From: an uncultured Ruminococcus sp.
GTDB taxonomy: Bacteria > Bacillota > Clostridia > Oscillospirales > Ruminococcaceae
Direction of reading: 5' to 3'
DNA length: 64,000 nucleotides
NCBI GenBank assembly: GCA_900538575.1
Contig: UPZA01000006.1
Coordinates: forward strand, 62,001-126,000
Shown here: piece after piece, positions 17,132 to 26,260 of the stretch
Layout of the letters: each line of letters opens with the position of its first letter
How positions within the stretch are numbered: the first letter of the stretch is position 1
Made by a program: the position numbers and the translations under genes
The notes under the pieces: model-generated
The model's input: the letters and a program-made list of their open reading frames with translations, nothing else
Database searches by the model: none
Told to the model about the DNA's origin: nothing

Positions 17132-17782
17132 TCAGACACCATAATTTTTTCTGTATTCAAGCATTTTATCCAAATATTCCATACCTGGAATAACGCCGTT
17201 TTTTATCGCGTCTATAATATCCTCGATAGTAACTATGGAATATACATCAATACCGAAATCATTTTTTACCTCCTGAACGGCCGAAAGCTCGCCCTTTCCT
17301 TTTTCCATACGGTCAACAGAAATAATCAGAGCAGTTATATCTACGTCTGCCTGAGATTTTAATAACGGCAGGACGGCTCTTATAGCGGTGCCGGCAGTAA
17401 TAACGTCTTCAATAATTGCAATTTTTTCTCTGTCCTGGAATTTTTTTCCTACTATTACTCCGCCTTCGCCGTGATCCTTAGCTTCCTTTCTGTCAAATGC
17501 ATAATTTACATCGATGCCGTATTTATTTGACAGGGCAATACTGCACGCGGCGGCCAGCGGTATCCCTTTATATGCGGGGCCGAAAAGCGTGTCTGCCTGT
17601 ACGTTGTTTTCCTTTATGCACTGTGCGTAATATTCTCCCAGTCTGGCAAGCTGAGATCCGGTATTATAATTGCCGGTATTTACGAAATAAGGAGCCTTCC
17701 TTCCGCTTTTCAAGGTGAATTCGCCAAATGTAAGCACTCCGCTTTCTACCATAAATTTTATAAAGCTTTCTTTGTAATTCAT
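17132..17782 (-). CDS. pyrE: Orotate phosphoribosyltransferase
   Basis: A 216-residue enzyme that joins orotate and PRPP to give orotidine 5'-phosphate in pyrimidine synthesis. The PRPP-binding loop IIEDVITAGTAI (about 123-134) is intact, and FTLKSGRKAPYFVN (22-35) is the conserved N-terminal substrate region. Length is normal. GGGAGG lies upstream of the ATG. It starts 3 bases after nadE, so the two are one unit. No other pyrimidine gene is seen nearby. Confidence 0.95.
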   Translation of the reverse strand: MNYKESFIKFMVESGVLTFGEFTLKSGRKAPYFVNTGNYNTGSQLARLGEYYAQCIKENNVQADTLFGPAYKGIPLAAACSIALSNKYGIDVNYAFDRKEAKDHGEGGVIVGKKFQDREKIAIIEDVITAGTAIRAVLPLLKSQADVDITALIISVDRMEKGKGELSAVQEVKNDFGIDVYSIVTIEDIIDAIKNGVIPGMEYLDKMLEYRKNYGV

Positions 17783-17785
17783 ATT

Positions 17786-19696
17786 TTACCTCCCTATATT
17801 TTCAAGCTCATTGAGCCATATATCAGCATTTGCGTCACTGGGCATTCTGAAATCTCCCCTTGGCGACAGCGTAACGCTTCCTACCTTCGGACCGTCCGGC
17901 AGACATGAACGTTTAAACTGCTGAGAGAAAAATCTTTTATAGAATATTTTTTCCCATTTTAATATAACGGCGTCCTCATAAACGTCTTTAAAAGCATGTC
18001 TCGCTATTCTGAAAATTTTCTTAGGTGAAAATCCGAATCTTACCATGTAATATAAAAAGAAATCGTGAAGCTCATAGGGTCCGATAAGATCCTCAGTTTT
18101 CTGAGATATATTTCCGTTTTCTGGCGGAAGCAGCTCAGGGCTTACCGGAGTGTCCAAAATGTCGAGCAGTACGTTTTTTAAGCTTTTATCCGACGAGCAT
18201 GCCTCATAATTAATAATATATTTAATAAGAGTCTTGGGGATAGACGCGTTTACCGCATACATTGACATATGATCTCCGTTGTAAGTCGCCCAGCCAAGTG
18301 CCAGCTCGGACAAATCTCCTGTTCCGATAACAATTCCGTTGGATTGGTTTGCAATGTCCATCAATACTTGAGTACGTTCACGCGCCTGGGAGTTTTCGTA
18401 GGTAACGTCATGATTGCTTTCATCGTGACCTATATCTTTGAAATGCTGTAATACGCTTGTTCTGATGTTTATCTCACGAAGCGTAACATTATAAGCGTCG
18501 GCCAGTCGGCATGCGTTTTGATAAGTTCTGTCGGTTGTCCCGAAACACGGCATAGTTACCGCCGTTATATTCTCAGTATCTAAATTAAGCATTTTGAAAG
18601 CTTTAACGGTTACTATGAGAGCCAGCGTTGAATCGAGGCCGCCTGAAAGTCCGAGAACAGCGTTTTTAGCTTTAATGTGCTTTAAACGGCTCATTAGACC
18701 GACAGACTGTATGTTAAGTATTTCCGTACATCTGTTGTCAAGGGACGATTTTGACGAGGGGACAAAGGGAAATCTTGAAAATTTACGAGTCAGCTTTGTT
18801 TCAACAGGCTGCATAGAAAATTTATTAATTGTATATCCGTTGTTAGTATAGCTGCAGGTATTGCTTTTCCAGCGTTCTCCGGCGGTTTTCAATACGTCTG
18901 TATCCGCTGTAATCATGCCGTTTTCAAATAAAGAGGACTCAGACAAAATCTTTCCGTTTTCTGCGATTATATTATGACCGCTGAAAACCATGTCGGTAGT
19001 TGATTCGCCGATTCCTGCGTCCGTATATGCATATATACAAAGAAGACTTCCGGATTTGGCTTTTACAATAGTACGCCGATAATCAGCTTTGCCGATTATT
19101 TCATCGCTTGCTGAAAGGTTGAAAATCATTGTAGCTCCGCTTTCTGTAAGCTTTACAGAAGGTGTTGTTCCTACCCAGAGGTCTTCGCATATCTCAACGC
19201 CGAAAGTGAATTCAGGCATTTCCTCACACTGGAATATCTGATTTATACCAAATGGTACGATTTTGCCTTTTAAATTCATATTTTCAATTTTTTCTATTCC
19301 CTGTGCAAAATGGCGCGCTTCATAAAATTCGCTGTAATTTGGTATATTAGATTTAGGAACAATACCCAGAATATCGCCCTTGTAAATAACGGCAGCACAG
19401 TTATATAGGCTGTTCATGAAAGCGCATGGAAAACCTACTATTGATATAATATCCAGTGATTTAGTGTCCTCTGCTATTTTGATTACGCTGCTTTCAGCTT
19501 CGTTTAAAAGAGATGACTGTAAAAACAAATCACCGCAGGTATAGCCTGTGATTGATAATTCCGGAAAAGAGCATATTTTTACACTGCTGTTGTAAGCGTT
19601 AGTAATTGCCTCTGTTATTTTATCGCTGTTATAACGGCAGTCCGCAACTTTAAGCTTCGGCGATATGCAGGCAATTTTAATAAAACCGTCTTTCAT
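17786..19696 (-). CDS. nadE: Glutamine-dependent NAD+ synthetase
   Basis: A 636-residue two-domain enzyme that amidates nicotinate adenine dinucleotide to NAD+. The N-terminal nitrilase-fold glutaminase (about 1-280) has its Glu46-Lys115-Cys170 triad in FPELS, VPKSN and EICED. The C-terminal synthetase domain (about 320-636) has the ATP pyrophosphatase loop SGGLDS (351-356). Length is normal for the glutamine-dependent form. The ribosome site AAAGGAG lies 24 bases upstream, but a 6-bp hairpin between it and the ATG brings the effective gap to 8 bases (see findings). It leads a two-gene unit with pyrE. Confidence 0.95.
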   Translation of the reverse strand: MKDGFIKIACISPKLKVADCRYNSDKITEAITNAYNSSVKICSFPELSITGYTCGDLFLQSSLLNEAESSVIKIAEDTKSLDIISIVGFPCAFMNSLYNCAAVIYKGDILGIVPKSNIPNYSEFYEARHFAQGIEKIENMNLKGKIVPFGINQIFQCEEMPEFTFGVEICEDLWVGTTPSVKLTESGATMIFNLSASDEIIGKADYRRTIVKAKSGSLLCIYAYTDAGIGESTTDMVFSGHNIIAENGKILSESSLFENGMITADTDVLKTAGERWKSNTCSYTNNGYTINKFSMQPVETKLTRKFSRFPFVPSSKSSLDNRCTEILNIQSVGLMSRLKHIKAKNAVLGLSGGLDSTLALIVTVKAFKMLNLDTENITAVTMPCFGTTDRTYQNACRLADAYNVTLREINIRTSVLQHFKDIGHDESNHDVTYENSQARERTQVLMDIANQSNGIVIGTGDLSELALGWATYNGDHMSMYAVNASIPKTLIKYIINYEACSSDKSLKNVLLDILDTPVSPELLPPENGNISQKTEDLIGPYELHDFFLYYMVRFGFSPKKIFRIARHAFKDVYEDAVILKWEKIFYKRFFSQQFKRSCLPDGPKVGSVTLSPRGDFRMPSDANADIWLNELENIGR

Positions 19697-19746
19697 AAAA
19701 TTTCAGGCTCATTAGAGCCTCTCCTTTCAGTGAATAACTATATATT

Positions 19747-19775
19747 ATTATACATTAACTTAAGTTTTAGTTCAA
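19747..19775 (-). promoter_or_regulatory. Promoter of nadE-pyrE
   Basis: On the minus strand: TTGAAC (19770-19775), a 17-base spacer and TATAAT (19747-19752). It overlaps the end of lnt. Confidence 0.6.
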
Positions 19776-21280
19776 GACTTTTTGGAAAATATTTGTTTCC
19801 GCAAATATAATATAACGGTTAAAATAATTATAATGCAGGAGGGAAAAATTATAATATCCCCCAAGTGGGTATATATAGAATTTTCGCTTATCATATAAAA
19901 CGTATCCTCAATAACCGCTTCGTTGTTATAATCAGTTTCTGATTTGATTTCTCCGCAGTTGCTTATAACCGAAGATATACCGGTATTGGTAGAAGTAAGA
20001 ATATATCTGTTGGTTTCAACAGCTCTTATAATTGAGTGCGTATGATGCTGGTAAAGCGGTAATCGCTCTCCAAGCCATGAATCATTAGTAAGAACAGTTA
20101 TTACTTCTGCTCCGGCCTTAACGCAGTCGACCGACGCTTCTGGAAACACTGACTCAAAGCAAATAGCGCAGCCTATATTTCCGTTTTCTGTATTTATGAT
20201 ACTGCATTCCTCTCCTGGAGAAAAATTTGTGGAGGTAAATTGAAATTTAAATAATTTAAATGGATTATATTCTCCGAACGGTACAAGTATCCGCTTGAGG
20301 TATATAGCGGAATCCTTATTGTCAGGATAAAACGCCATACATGAATTATAATACTTGCCATCGTCGTTGTATTGCGTGCCAAATAGAATAATTACTCCGT
20401 AATCATTGCATATATCCGATAATCTTGTTTTCAATTCGGGTTTTACATAAATATCAGAATGCATTGCTGTTTCAGGAAATAAAATATAATCTGTGTCCTT
20501 ATCAATACTGCCGTATATCATTGAAATATATTTATTCAGTATATCCTCGGAAGAGCTGCTGAATTTGGTTTCTTTTGGATAATTGCCTTGAATTATCATA
20601 ACGTTTAAAGCTTCAGCGTTATGAAATTTATTTTTATTCAGATAATTTGCCCCGTATATTAAATTTGTTATTGTTATTGCCAATACGGCCGATGTATAAA
20701 TAAACTTCCTGTTAAGCTTAATTTTAATAAAAATTAAAGCCGCTGCGGAATTGATAAATAAAATGATAAGGGAAATAAATAAGCCTCCGAAAACTGACGC
20801 TGACTGTATAAATACGGTAAACGGCGAAGCTATATTTACAATTCTTACCCATGGAAAAGCTATGGGGATAAATTGTCCTTGAAGCCATTCTCCGAAAATG
20901 TATAAAAATGGTAATGTTACGCATTTATAAAAAACGGAAAATTTATAACATTTAAAAATGTATAGCGGCAGGTTGAGGAAGAAGGATAATAAAAGAGAAA
21001 GAGCTGAAATTATAATAATTGAAATAATCAGCCTTAAAATTATTATATCCGTTATAGCAGAAGTAATATTTGCAATCCAGCATAACGATGTAAAATAAAG
21101 TGATATTGAGTAAATAAATGATTTATATAATTTATAATCAATTAAAATTGAATAAATATAAGGCGATATTGATAAAAATATGAGAAATGAAAGCTTTTCT
21201 CCGCTGTATGCAAGACCTGTAGCAATACCTGAGATCAAGGGCATTATTATATTGACTGTAATTATTTTATTAGATTTCAT
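19772..21280 (-). CDS. lnt: Apolipoprotein N-acyltransferase
   Basis: A 502-residue membrane enzyme. About seven hydrophobic helices lie in residues 8-210 and one at the C-terminus (475-495). Between them is a nitrilase-fold catalytic domain with the triad Glu270 (FPETAM), Lys329 (YLKRILVPFGE) and Cys374 (AICFES), matching Glu267/Lys335/Cys387 of the E. coli enzyme. It should transfer a third acyl chain to the N-terminal cysteine of lipoproteins. Lnt was long considered a Gram-negative trait, so its presence in this Gram-positive-type genome is notable. No ribosome site lies directly before the ATG; GGAG is 31 bases upstream with a short TTG frame between (see findings). Confidence 0.9.
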   Translation of the reverse strand: MKSNKIITVNIIMPLISGIATGLAYSGEKLSFLIFLSISPYIYSILIDYKLYKSFIYSISLYFTSLCWIANITSAITDIIILRLIISIIIISALSLLLSFFLNLPLYIFKCYKFSVFYKCVTLPFLYIFGEWLQGQFIPIAFPWVRIVNIASPFTVFIQSASVFGGLFISLIILFINSAAALIFIKIKLNRKFIYTSAVLAITITNLIYGANYLNKNKFHNAEALNVMIIQGNYPKETKFSSSSEDILNKYISMIYGSIDKDTDYILFPETAMHSDIYVKPELKTRLSDICNDYGVIILFGTQYNDDGKYYNSCMAFYPDNKDSAIYLKRILVPFGEYNPFKLFKFQFTSTNFSPGEECSIINTENGNIGCAICFESVFPEASVDCVKAGAEVITVLTNDSWLGERLPLYQHHTHSIIRAVETNRYILTSTNTGISSVISNCGEIKSETDYNNEAVIEDTFYMISENSIYTHLGDIIIFPSCIIIILTVILYLRKQIFSKKS

Positions 21281-21433
21281 AGTTTAAAATATAAATTTTT
21301 CAATATTTTTGCTCCTTACAGCAATTTATATATTATATAATAAACAGATTGTGCAGAATTATGCATTTTATACTAAAACGGTAAACTCGGTTTTCCCGCT
21401 TTTAATGGCTTTTTAATAAAAACAAATTAATAC

Positions 21434-21462
21434 TTGCTTTTTTGTGGATTTTGTTGTATTAT
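21434..21462 (+). promoter_or_regulatory. Promoter of the glycosyltransferase gene
   Basis: TTGCTT (21434-21439), a 17-base spacer and TATTAT (21457-21462). No other promoter is obvious before purE, so it may also feed the purine genes. Confidence 0.5.
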
Positions 21463-21497
21463 ATTATTGTATCGTAGGATGGAGGAGCAGTTGTTAT

Positions 21498-22475
21498 ATG
21501 AAACTGATTTCTGTTGTAGTTCCTTGTTATAATGAACAGGAAGTATTGCCGCTGTTTTATAATGAGATTAATAAAGTTATAGCTCAGATGCAGTCTGAAT
21601 ATGATGATCTGGAATTTGAACTTTTGTTTATAAATGACGGTTCTAAGGATAATACGTTAAAAATGCTGAGAGAGCTGTCTGCCAGTGATAATCGCGTCAG
21701 ATATATATCGTTTTCCAGAAATTTCGGCAAAGAGGCGGGAATGTTTGCCGGAATGGAGAATTCAAAGGGCGATTACGTTGTGGTTATGGACGCCGATCTT
21801 CAGCATCCGCCTAAATTTATTCCTCAGATGTATAAATATGTAAGCGAGGAAGGATTTGACTGCGCGACGACAAGAAGAGTCAGCAGAAAAGGCGAGTCAA
21901 AAATACGTTCATGGTTTGCAATGAAATTTTACAAAATAATGAATAAGATATCGCAGACTGAAATCGTCGACGGCGCTCAGGATTTTCGCTTTATGACTCG
22001 TAAAATGGTTGACGCAGTTCTTTCAATGAAGGAATATAACCGTTTTTCAAAGGGTATTTTCAGTTGGGTAGGATTTAATGTAAAATATATTGAATATGAA
22101 AATGTGGAACGCGCTGCGGGAACAACCGCATGGTCCTTCTGGAAGTTGTTTTTATATTCCCTTGAGGGAATATTCGCATTTTCAACGGCTCCGCTTGCTC
22201 TTGCGTCGCTACTTGGTGTTTTAAGCTGTCTTATCGCTTTTATCTGGATAATTGCAATAATAATAAAAACAATTGTATTCGGAGAAAGCGTGCAAGGATT
22301 TCCGACTATAATGTGCGCCATATTTTTTGTCGGAGGGTTACAGCTTTTTTGTACAGGTATTCTTGGACAGTATTTGTCTAAGACATATTTGGAAACAAAA
22401 CGCAGACCGATTTATATTATAAGTGAAACAGAGGAAAGCTTCAACGGAAGCATTAAAGAAAATGAAGAAGATTAG
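21498..22475 (+). CDS. Family 2 glycosyltransferase, CsbB/GtrB-like
   Basis: A 325-residue membrane glycosyltransferase. The GT-A domain (1-210) begins SVVVPCYNEQ and has the metal-binding DAD at 98-100 inside VVMDADLQHP. Two transmembrane helices follow (about 228-255 and 265-292), the layout of polyprenyl-phosphate sugar transferases such as CsbB, GtrB and YkcC. It probably moves a hexose or GlcNAc from a nucleotide sugar to undecaprenyl phosphate on the inner membrane face (family knowledge). The start at 21498 is set by GGAGGAG upstream; the frame is open to 21444. It overlaps the next gene by 14 bases. Confidence 0.9.
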   Translation: MKLISVVVPCYNEQEVLPLFYNEINKVIAQMQSEYDDLEFELLFINDGSKDNTLKMLRELSASDNRVRYISFSRNFGKEAGMFAGMENSKGDYVVVMDADLQHPPKFIPQMYKYVSEEGFDCATTRRVSRKGESKIRSWFAMKFYKIMNKISQTEIVDGAQDFRFMTRKMVDAVLSMKEYNRFSKGIFSWVGFNVKYIEYENVERAAGTTAWSFWKLFLYSLEGIFAFSTAPLALASLLGVLSCLIAFIWIIAIIIKTIVFGESVQGFPTIMCAIFFVGGLQLFCTGILGQYLSKTYLETKRRPIYIISETEESFNGSIKENEED

Positions 22476-23481
22476 AAGCGTTTCAATTTCCTCAAAAAAA
22501 TTTCCGTCAGGAAAATATATAAAGCTTATTATAGTGTTTTTAATGTCGGCGCTTGTTATTATGGCTCTGATTCTTATTAAGGTGTATTTTGACGTTAATA
22601 AGAAAAACATGGAGAAGGAATCGTCTAATAATATTACTATGCAGAATTATGGAAGCTATAATGGCTTTGAGGTTTTTGAGGATGAAAACGGTTTGCTTGG
22701 CGTGGTTAATAACGACAGGGTTATAATAGACGCGGCATGGGAAAATGTTTTTATATTATCTGAGAATCGGTTTATCGTCGGTAAGAGAATTGCCGATACC
22801 AAAAAAATGGGAATTATTGATTTATATGGAAATATAGTTAGTCCGTTTATTTTTTCAGAATTTAGATCTCTCGGCAATGATTTTATCGGCGGCTTTACCG
22901 GAAATGGAAATGAATTCTTTTTATTTGATAGGTACGGCAATGTCCAGTATAACAAGCTTTGGGACAGCTATGAATATGACGGCAGTATAATAACTCTCGG
23001 CAGCGGCGGCGATTTATTCAGCGGAGAAATTACTGACAAGGGCTTCCGGTTTAATAATATTGATCTGGTTAGAAAAGTTAATAATGTAGGTATTACAATA
23101 AATTTTTCAGGATCTGAAAAGATAAATAAGGTAGGGGTTGAAAATATTTTACGAACGGCAGATATTATCTGTGGATATCTTCAAGCTCTTGTTAACGGAA
23201 ATATGGAGAATATATCCGACCTTACGTCTGAGCAGTATTTTCAGTCCTTATCGTCAAATAATTTTTTTGAGGGCTGCAATTTAAATAGTATTTCAGATTT
23301 CAGTTTTGAGATAAAGCAGGAAAAATCTAAAATATCGTATGATGTCAGTATTCTGGCGAATTATAATTATAAAAATAAGAATATCGAAATAAACGGTATA
23401 TCTTCTGAAATAATTTTTAATATGGTTTTTGATGAAAATAATAGGCTTATTTTAAAAAGTATAAATAAAACTGAATTATAA
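22462..23481 (+). CDS. Membrane-anchored protein with WG-like repeats
   Basis: A 339-residue protein with one transmembrane helix (about 22-46) behind a basic N-terminus, so most of it lies outside the cell. The section around residues 65-185 has WG-type beta-repeats: GLLGVVNNDRVIIDAAW, KKMGIIDLYGNIVSPF and FFLFDRYGNVQ. The C-terminal part (about 205-339) is a separate domain of mixed character that I do not recognise. The ATG at 22462 has GGAAG upstream; an earlier GTG at 22423 lacks a ribosome site. It overlaps the glycosyltransferase gene, so they are co-translated. The role is unknown; envelope work with the transferase is an inference. Confidence 0.78.
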   Translation: MKKIRSVSISSKKFPSGKYIKLIIVFLMSALVIMALILIKVYFDVNKKNMEKESSNNITMQNYGSYNGFEVFEDENGLLGVVNNDRVIIDAAWENVFILSENRFIVGKRIADTKKMGIIDLYGNIVSPFIFSEFRSLGNDFIGGFTGNGNEFFLFDRYGNVQYNKLWDSYEYDGSIITLGSGGDLFSGEITDKGFRFNNIDLVRKVNNVGITINFSGSEKINKVGVENILRTADIICGYLQALVNGNMENISDLTSEQYFQSLSSNNFFEGCNLNSISDFSFEIKQEKSKISYDVSILANYNYKNKNIEINGISSEIIFNMVFDENNRLILKSINKTEL

Positions 23482-23532
23482 ATAACGGCAGCGGCCGCTA
23501 ATTATAAAAATTTTATATTATAAGGTGGAATT

Positions 23533-24036
23533 ATGAAAAAGGTTGCTATTATTATGGGAAGCGACAGCGATTTCCCGATTGTAAAAAACGCTGCAATGAA
23601 GTTGAAGGAATTTAATATTCCATATGAGATTCATGTAATGTCAGCACACAGAACGCCGATTCAGGCGGCAGAATTTTCTTCCGATGCTCAGAAGAATGGA
23701 TTTGGAGTTATAATTGCGGCTGCCGGCAAAGCGGCTCATTTGGCGGGAGTGATTGCGGCTCATACTGTTTTGCCCGTAATTGGATTGCCTATAAAATCTT
23801 CTACATTAGACGGACTTGACGCGCTTCTTTCAACCGTTCAGATGCCAAGCGGAATTCCCGTCGCTACCGTAGCTATTGACGGCGCGGCTAATGCGGCTAT
23901 TCTTGCTGCGCAGATTCTGGCATTGTCGGATCAGAATCTTTCAAAAGCTTTGAGCGATATGAAAACAAAGATGTCTGACGAGGTAGTGCAAAAGGATAAA
24001 AAGCTTACTGAGGAAATTGAAAATTTGCTTAGTTAA
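23533..24036 (+). CDS. purE: N5-CAIR mutase / AIR carboxylase PurE
   Basis: A 167-residue enzyme of de novo purine synthesis that forms CAIR. The MGSDSD (8-13) and MSAHRTP (38-44) motifs and the AGKAAHLAGVIAAHT loop are present, as is the SGIPVATVAIDGA stretch. Length is normal. GGTGG lies before the ATG. It is the first gene of the purine cluster, only 51 bases behind the upstream membrane-protein gene. No purK is seen in the window, so whether it uses N5-CAIR or CO2 directly stays open. No purine riboswitch precedes it. Confidence 0.95.
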   Translation: MKKVAIIMGSDSDFPIVKNAAMKLKEFNIPYEIHVMSAHRTPIQAAEFSSDAQKNGFGVIIAAAGKAAHLAGVIAAHTVLPVIGLPIKSSTLDGLDALLSTVQMPSGIPVATVAIDGAANAAILAAQILALSDQNLSKALSDMKTKMSDEVVQKDKKLTEEIENLLS

Positions 24037-24118
24037 AGCGTCTATTTTGATTGACGTTCGCCGTTTAAAGGCGACAGCTTATAAATCAGCCGTGTATATC
24101 GGCGGAATGGAGAAAGAA

Positions 24119-24835
24119 ATGGAAAACATAGTAAAAACTGAACAGCTTTATGAGGGTAAGGCAAAAAAGGTTTATGCAACAAATGATCCTGACTGCGTTA
24201 TTGTAGATTACAAGGACGACGCAACCGCTTTCAACGGCGAAAAAAAGGGTACTATCGTCGGCAAAGGCGTTATTAATAATAAAATGACTAATTATATGTT
24301 TGGTCTTTTGGAAAAGCAGGGCATTCCTACCCACTTGGTTAAAGAAATAAGCGACCGCGAAACAATTGTAAAAAAGGTTGAAATTGTTCCTCTTGAGGTT
24401 ATTGTCAGGAACGTTGCTGCGGGAAGCTTTTCCAAGAAACTGGGTATACCGGAGGGTACTGCTCTGAAACGGCCTACTCTTGAATTCAGCTATAAAAATG
24501 ACGATCTGGGAGATCCGTTTATTAATAAATATTATGCGTTAGGTCTTGATTTAGCAACCGAAGAAGAAATAAACGTTATTACTGAATATGCTTTTAAAAT
24601 AAATGACTTTATGATAAAGTTTTTTAAGGATGTTAATATTGATCTTATAGATTTTAAGATTGAATTCGGAAGATTCCACGGAAAAATAATTCTTGCTGAT
24701 GAAATATCTCCGGATACATGCCGTTTCTGGGACAGCACAACTCATGAGAAGCTTGATAAGGACAGATTCAGACGAGACATGGGCGGTGTTGAGGAAGCTT
24801 ATCAGGAATTAATGAAGAGAATTATGGGAGCATAA
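24119..24835 (+). CDS. purC: SAICAR synthetase
   Basis: A 238-residue ATP-dependent ligase that joins CAIR and aspartate to give SAICAR. The N-terminus has QLYEGKAKKVYAT, the middle GAIPLEV-type region reads KKVEIVPLEVIVRNVAAGSF, and the C-terminal part has DFKIEFG and DEISPDTCRFWD. Length equals the family norm when it starts at 24119, which has GGAG six bases upstream; earlier in-frame starts to 24017 give a long tail overlapping purE. It lies 82 bases after purE and 3 bases before the PurF paralogue. Confidence 0.95.
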   Translation: MENIVKTEQLYEGKAKKVYATNDPDCVIVDYKDDATAFNGEKKGTIVGKGVINNKMTNYMFGLLEKQGIPTHLVKEISDRETIVKKVEIVPLEVIVRNVAAGSFSKKLGIPEGTALKRPTLEFSYKNDDLGDPFINKYYALGLDLATEEEINVITEYAFKINDFMIKFFKDVNIDLIDFKIEFGRFHGKIILADEISPDTCRFWDSTTHEKLDKDRFRRDMGGVEEAYQELMKRIMGA

Positions 24836-24838
24836 TAT

Positions 24839-26260
24839 ATGGGCGGTTTTTTTGGCGTAGCGTCATCAAACGATTGTATACAGGATGTTTTTTTCGGAAC
24901 CGATTATCACTCGCATCTGGGAACAAGACGCGGTGGTATGACATCATATTCTCCGGAATTGGGTTTTCAGAGAAATATTCATAGTATAGAGAATTCTCCT
25001 TTCAGAACAAAATTTGAAAAGGACGTTGAAAAAATGCGGGGTAACATATGTATCGGCTGTATAAGCGATACAGACCCGCAGCCTATTATGGTTCGCTCAA
25101 AGCTTGGTCTTTATGCGGTCTGTTCTATAGGAATAATTACGAATGCCGAAGAGCTATCAAAAGAACTACTTGAAAAGGGTTGCGCTAACTTTGAAACCAT
25201 GAGCAGCGGAAATATTAATTCCGGCGGACTTATCGGCGCTCTTATTGCTCAGAAGGATTCTTTTGTTGAAGGTATAAAATATGCGCAGGAAAAAATAAAG
25301 GGTACTATGTCCTTGGTTATAATGACTGAGGATTCGATAATTTGCGCCAGGGATATGATGGGCAGGCTTCCGATAATTATCGGAAAAAGATCTGATGGAT
25401 ATTGTTTTTCTTTTGAATCGTTTGCGTTTCAGAAGCTCGGCTATAGTACATGTCATGAGCTTAAGGCCGGCGAGATCGTGAAGCTGACTAAGGATAGCCT
25501 TGAAATACTCAGCGAAGGCTCGGACGAAATGAAAATGTGTACTTTCCTATGGACATATTACGGTTATCCTAACGCCTGCTACGAGGGTGTGAATGTTGAA
25601 GTTATGAGGACCAGAAACGGTGAAATCATGGCGGAAACGGATATAAAAAACGGAAAGCTGCCTGACGTCGATTATGTTTGCGGAGTACCTGATTCGGGTG
25701 TTCCTCATGCAATCGGATATGCAAATAAAAGCGGTATCTCATTTGCAAGACCTTTTATTAAATATACTCCTACATGGCCGAGGAGCTTTATGCCGGCAAG
25801 TCAGTCAATGAGAAATAAGGTGGCAAAGATGAAGCTTATTCCGGTTCATGAGCTGATAGACGGTAAAAGGCTGCTGTTTGTTGACGATAGTATTGTCAGA
25901 GGTACGCAGCTTAGAGAAACTGTTGAGTTTCTGTATGAAAACGGAGCTAAAGAGGTTCACATGCGATCTGCGTGTCCTCCTATTATGTATGGGTGTAAAT
26001 ATCTTAATTTTTCACGTAGTACCTCTGAGCTTGAACTCATTGCAAGACAGATTATTGATGAGAACGAAGGAGCTGAGGGAATAAAATATATTGAAGAATA
26101 CAGCGATTCTACAACCTCCAGAGGCCGTTATCTTAGAGATGAAATCTGCCGCAGGCTAAAGCTTACTTCTTTGGAATACCAGTCGTTAGAGGGAACGGTC
26201 AGAGCTGTAGGAAAGCCTGAATGCAGACTTTGCACATATTGCTGGAACGGAAGGGAATGA
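24839..26260 (+). CDS. PurF paralogue with inactive glutaminase domain
   Basis: A 473-residue protein aligned over its whole length with PurF. The N-terminal domain (1 to about 230) keeps the class II amidotransferase fold, but it starts Met-Gly-Gly-Phe-Phe-Gly, so the catalytic N-terminal cysteine is absent. The other glutaminase residues are lost too: VRYSTTG is replaced by CISDTDP, AHNGNL by CSIGII, and TNDTE by GNINS. The phosphoribosyltransferase half keeps the PRPP loop LLFVDDSIVRGTQ (345-357) and the flexible-loop Arg and Gln. The C-terminus keeps a CRLCTYC cluster. It could work with free ammonia, pair with the true PurF, or regulate it (inference). GGGAG precedes the ATG, so a missed upstream cysteine is ruled out. 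Confidence 0.85.
   Translation: MGGFFGVASSNDCIQDVFFGTDYHSHLGTRRGGMTSYSPELGFQRNIHSIENSPFRTKFEKDVEKMRGNICIGCISDTDPQPIMVRSKLGLYAVCSIGIITNAEELSKELLEKGCANFETMSSGNINSGGLIGALIAQKDSFVEGIKYAQEKIKGTMSLVIMTEDSIICARDMMGRLPIIIGKRSDGYCFSFESFAFQKLGYSTCHELKAGEIVKLTKDSLEILSEGSDEMKMCTFLWTYYGYPNACYEGVNVEVMRTRNGEIMAETDIKNGKLPDVDYVCGVPDSGVPHAIGYANKSGISFARPFIKYTPTWPRSFMPASQSMRNKVAKMKLIPVHELIDGKRLLFVDDSIVRGTQLRETVEFLYENGAKEVHMRSACPPIMYGCKYLNFSRSTSELELIARQIIDENEGAEGIKYIEEYSDSTTSRGRYLRDEICRRLKLTSLEYQSLEGTVRAVGKPECRLCTYCWNGRE

Noticed and set aside
23482..23532. Purine riboswitch or terminator before purE, suggested by the AGCGGCCGCT palindrome
   Set aside because: The gap is only 51 bases and lacks the conserved purine-riboswitch core; the palindrome is not followed by a T run.
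24017..24118. N-terminal extension of PurC up to 24017
   Set aside because: It overlaps purE, lacks a ribosome site and is not found in the family; GGAG before 24119 fits better.
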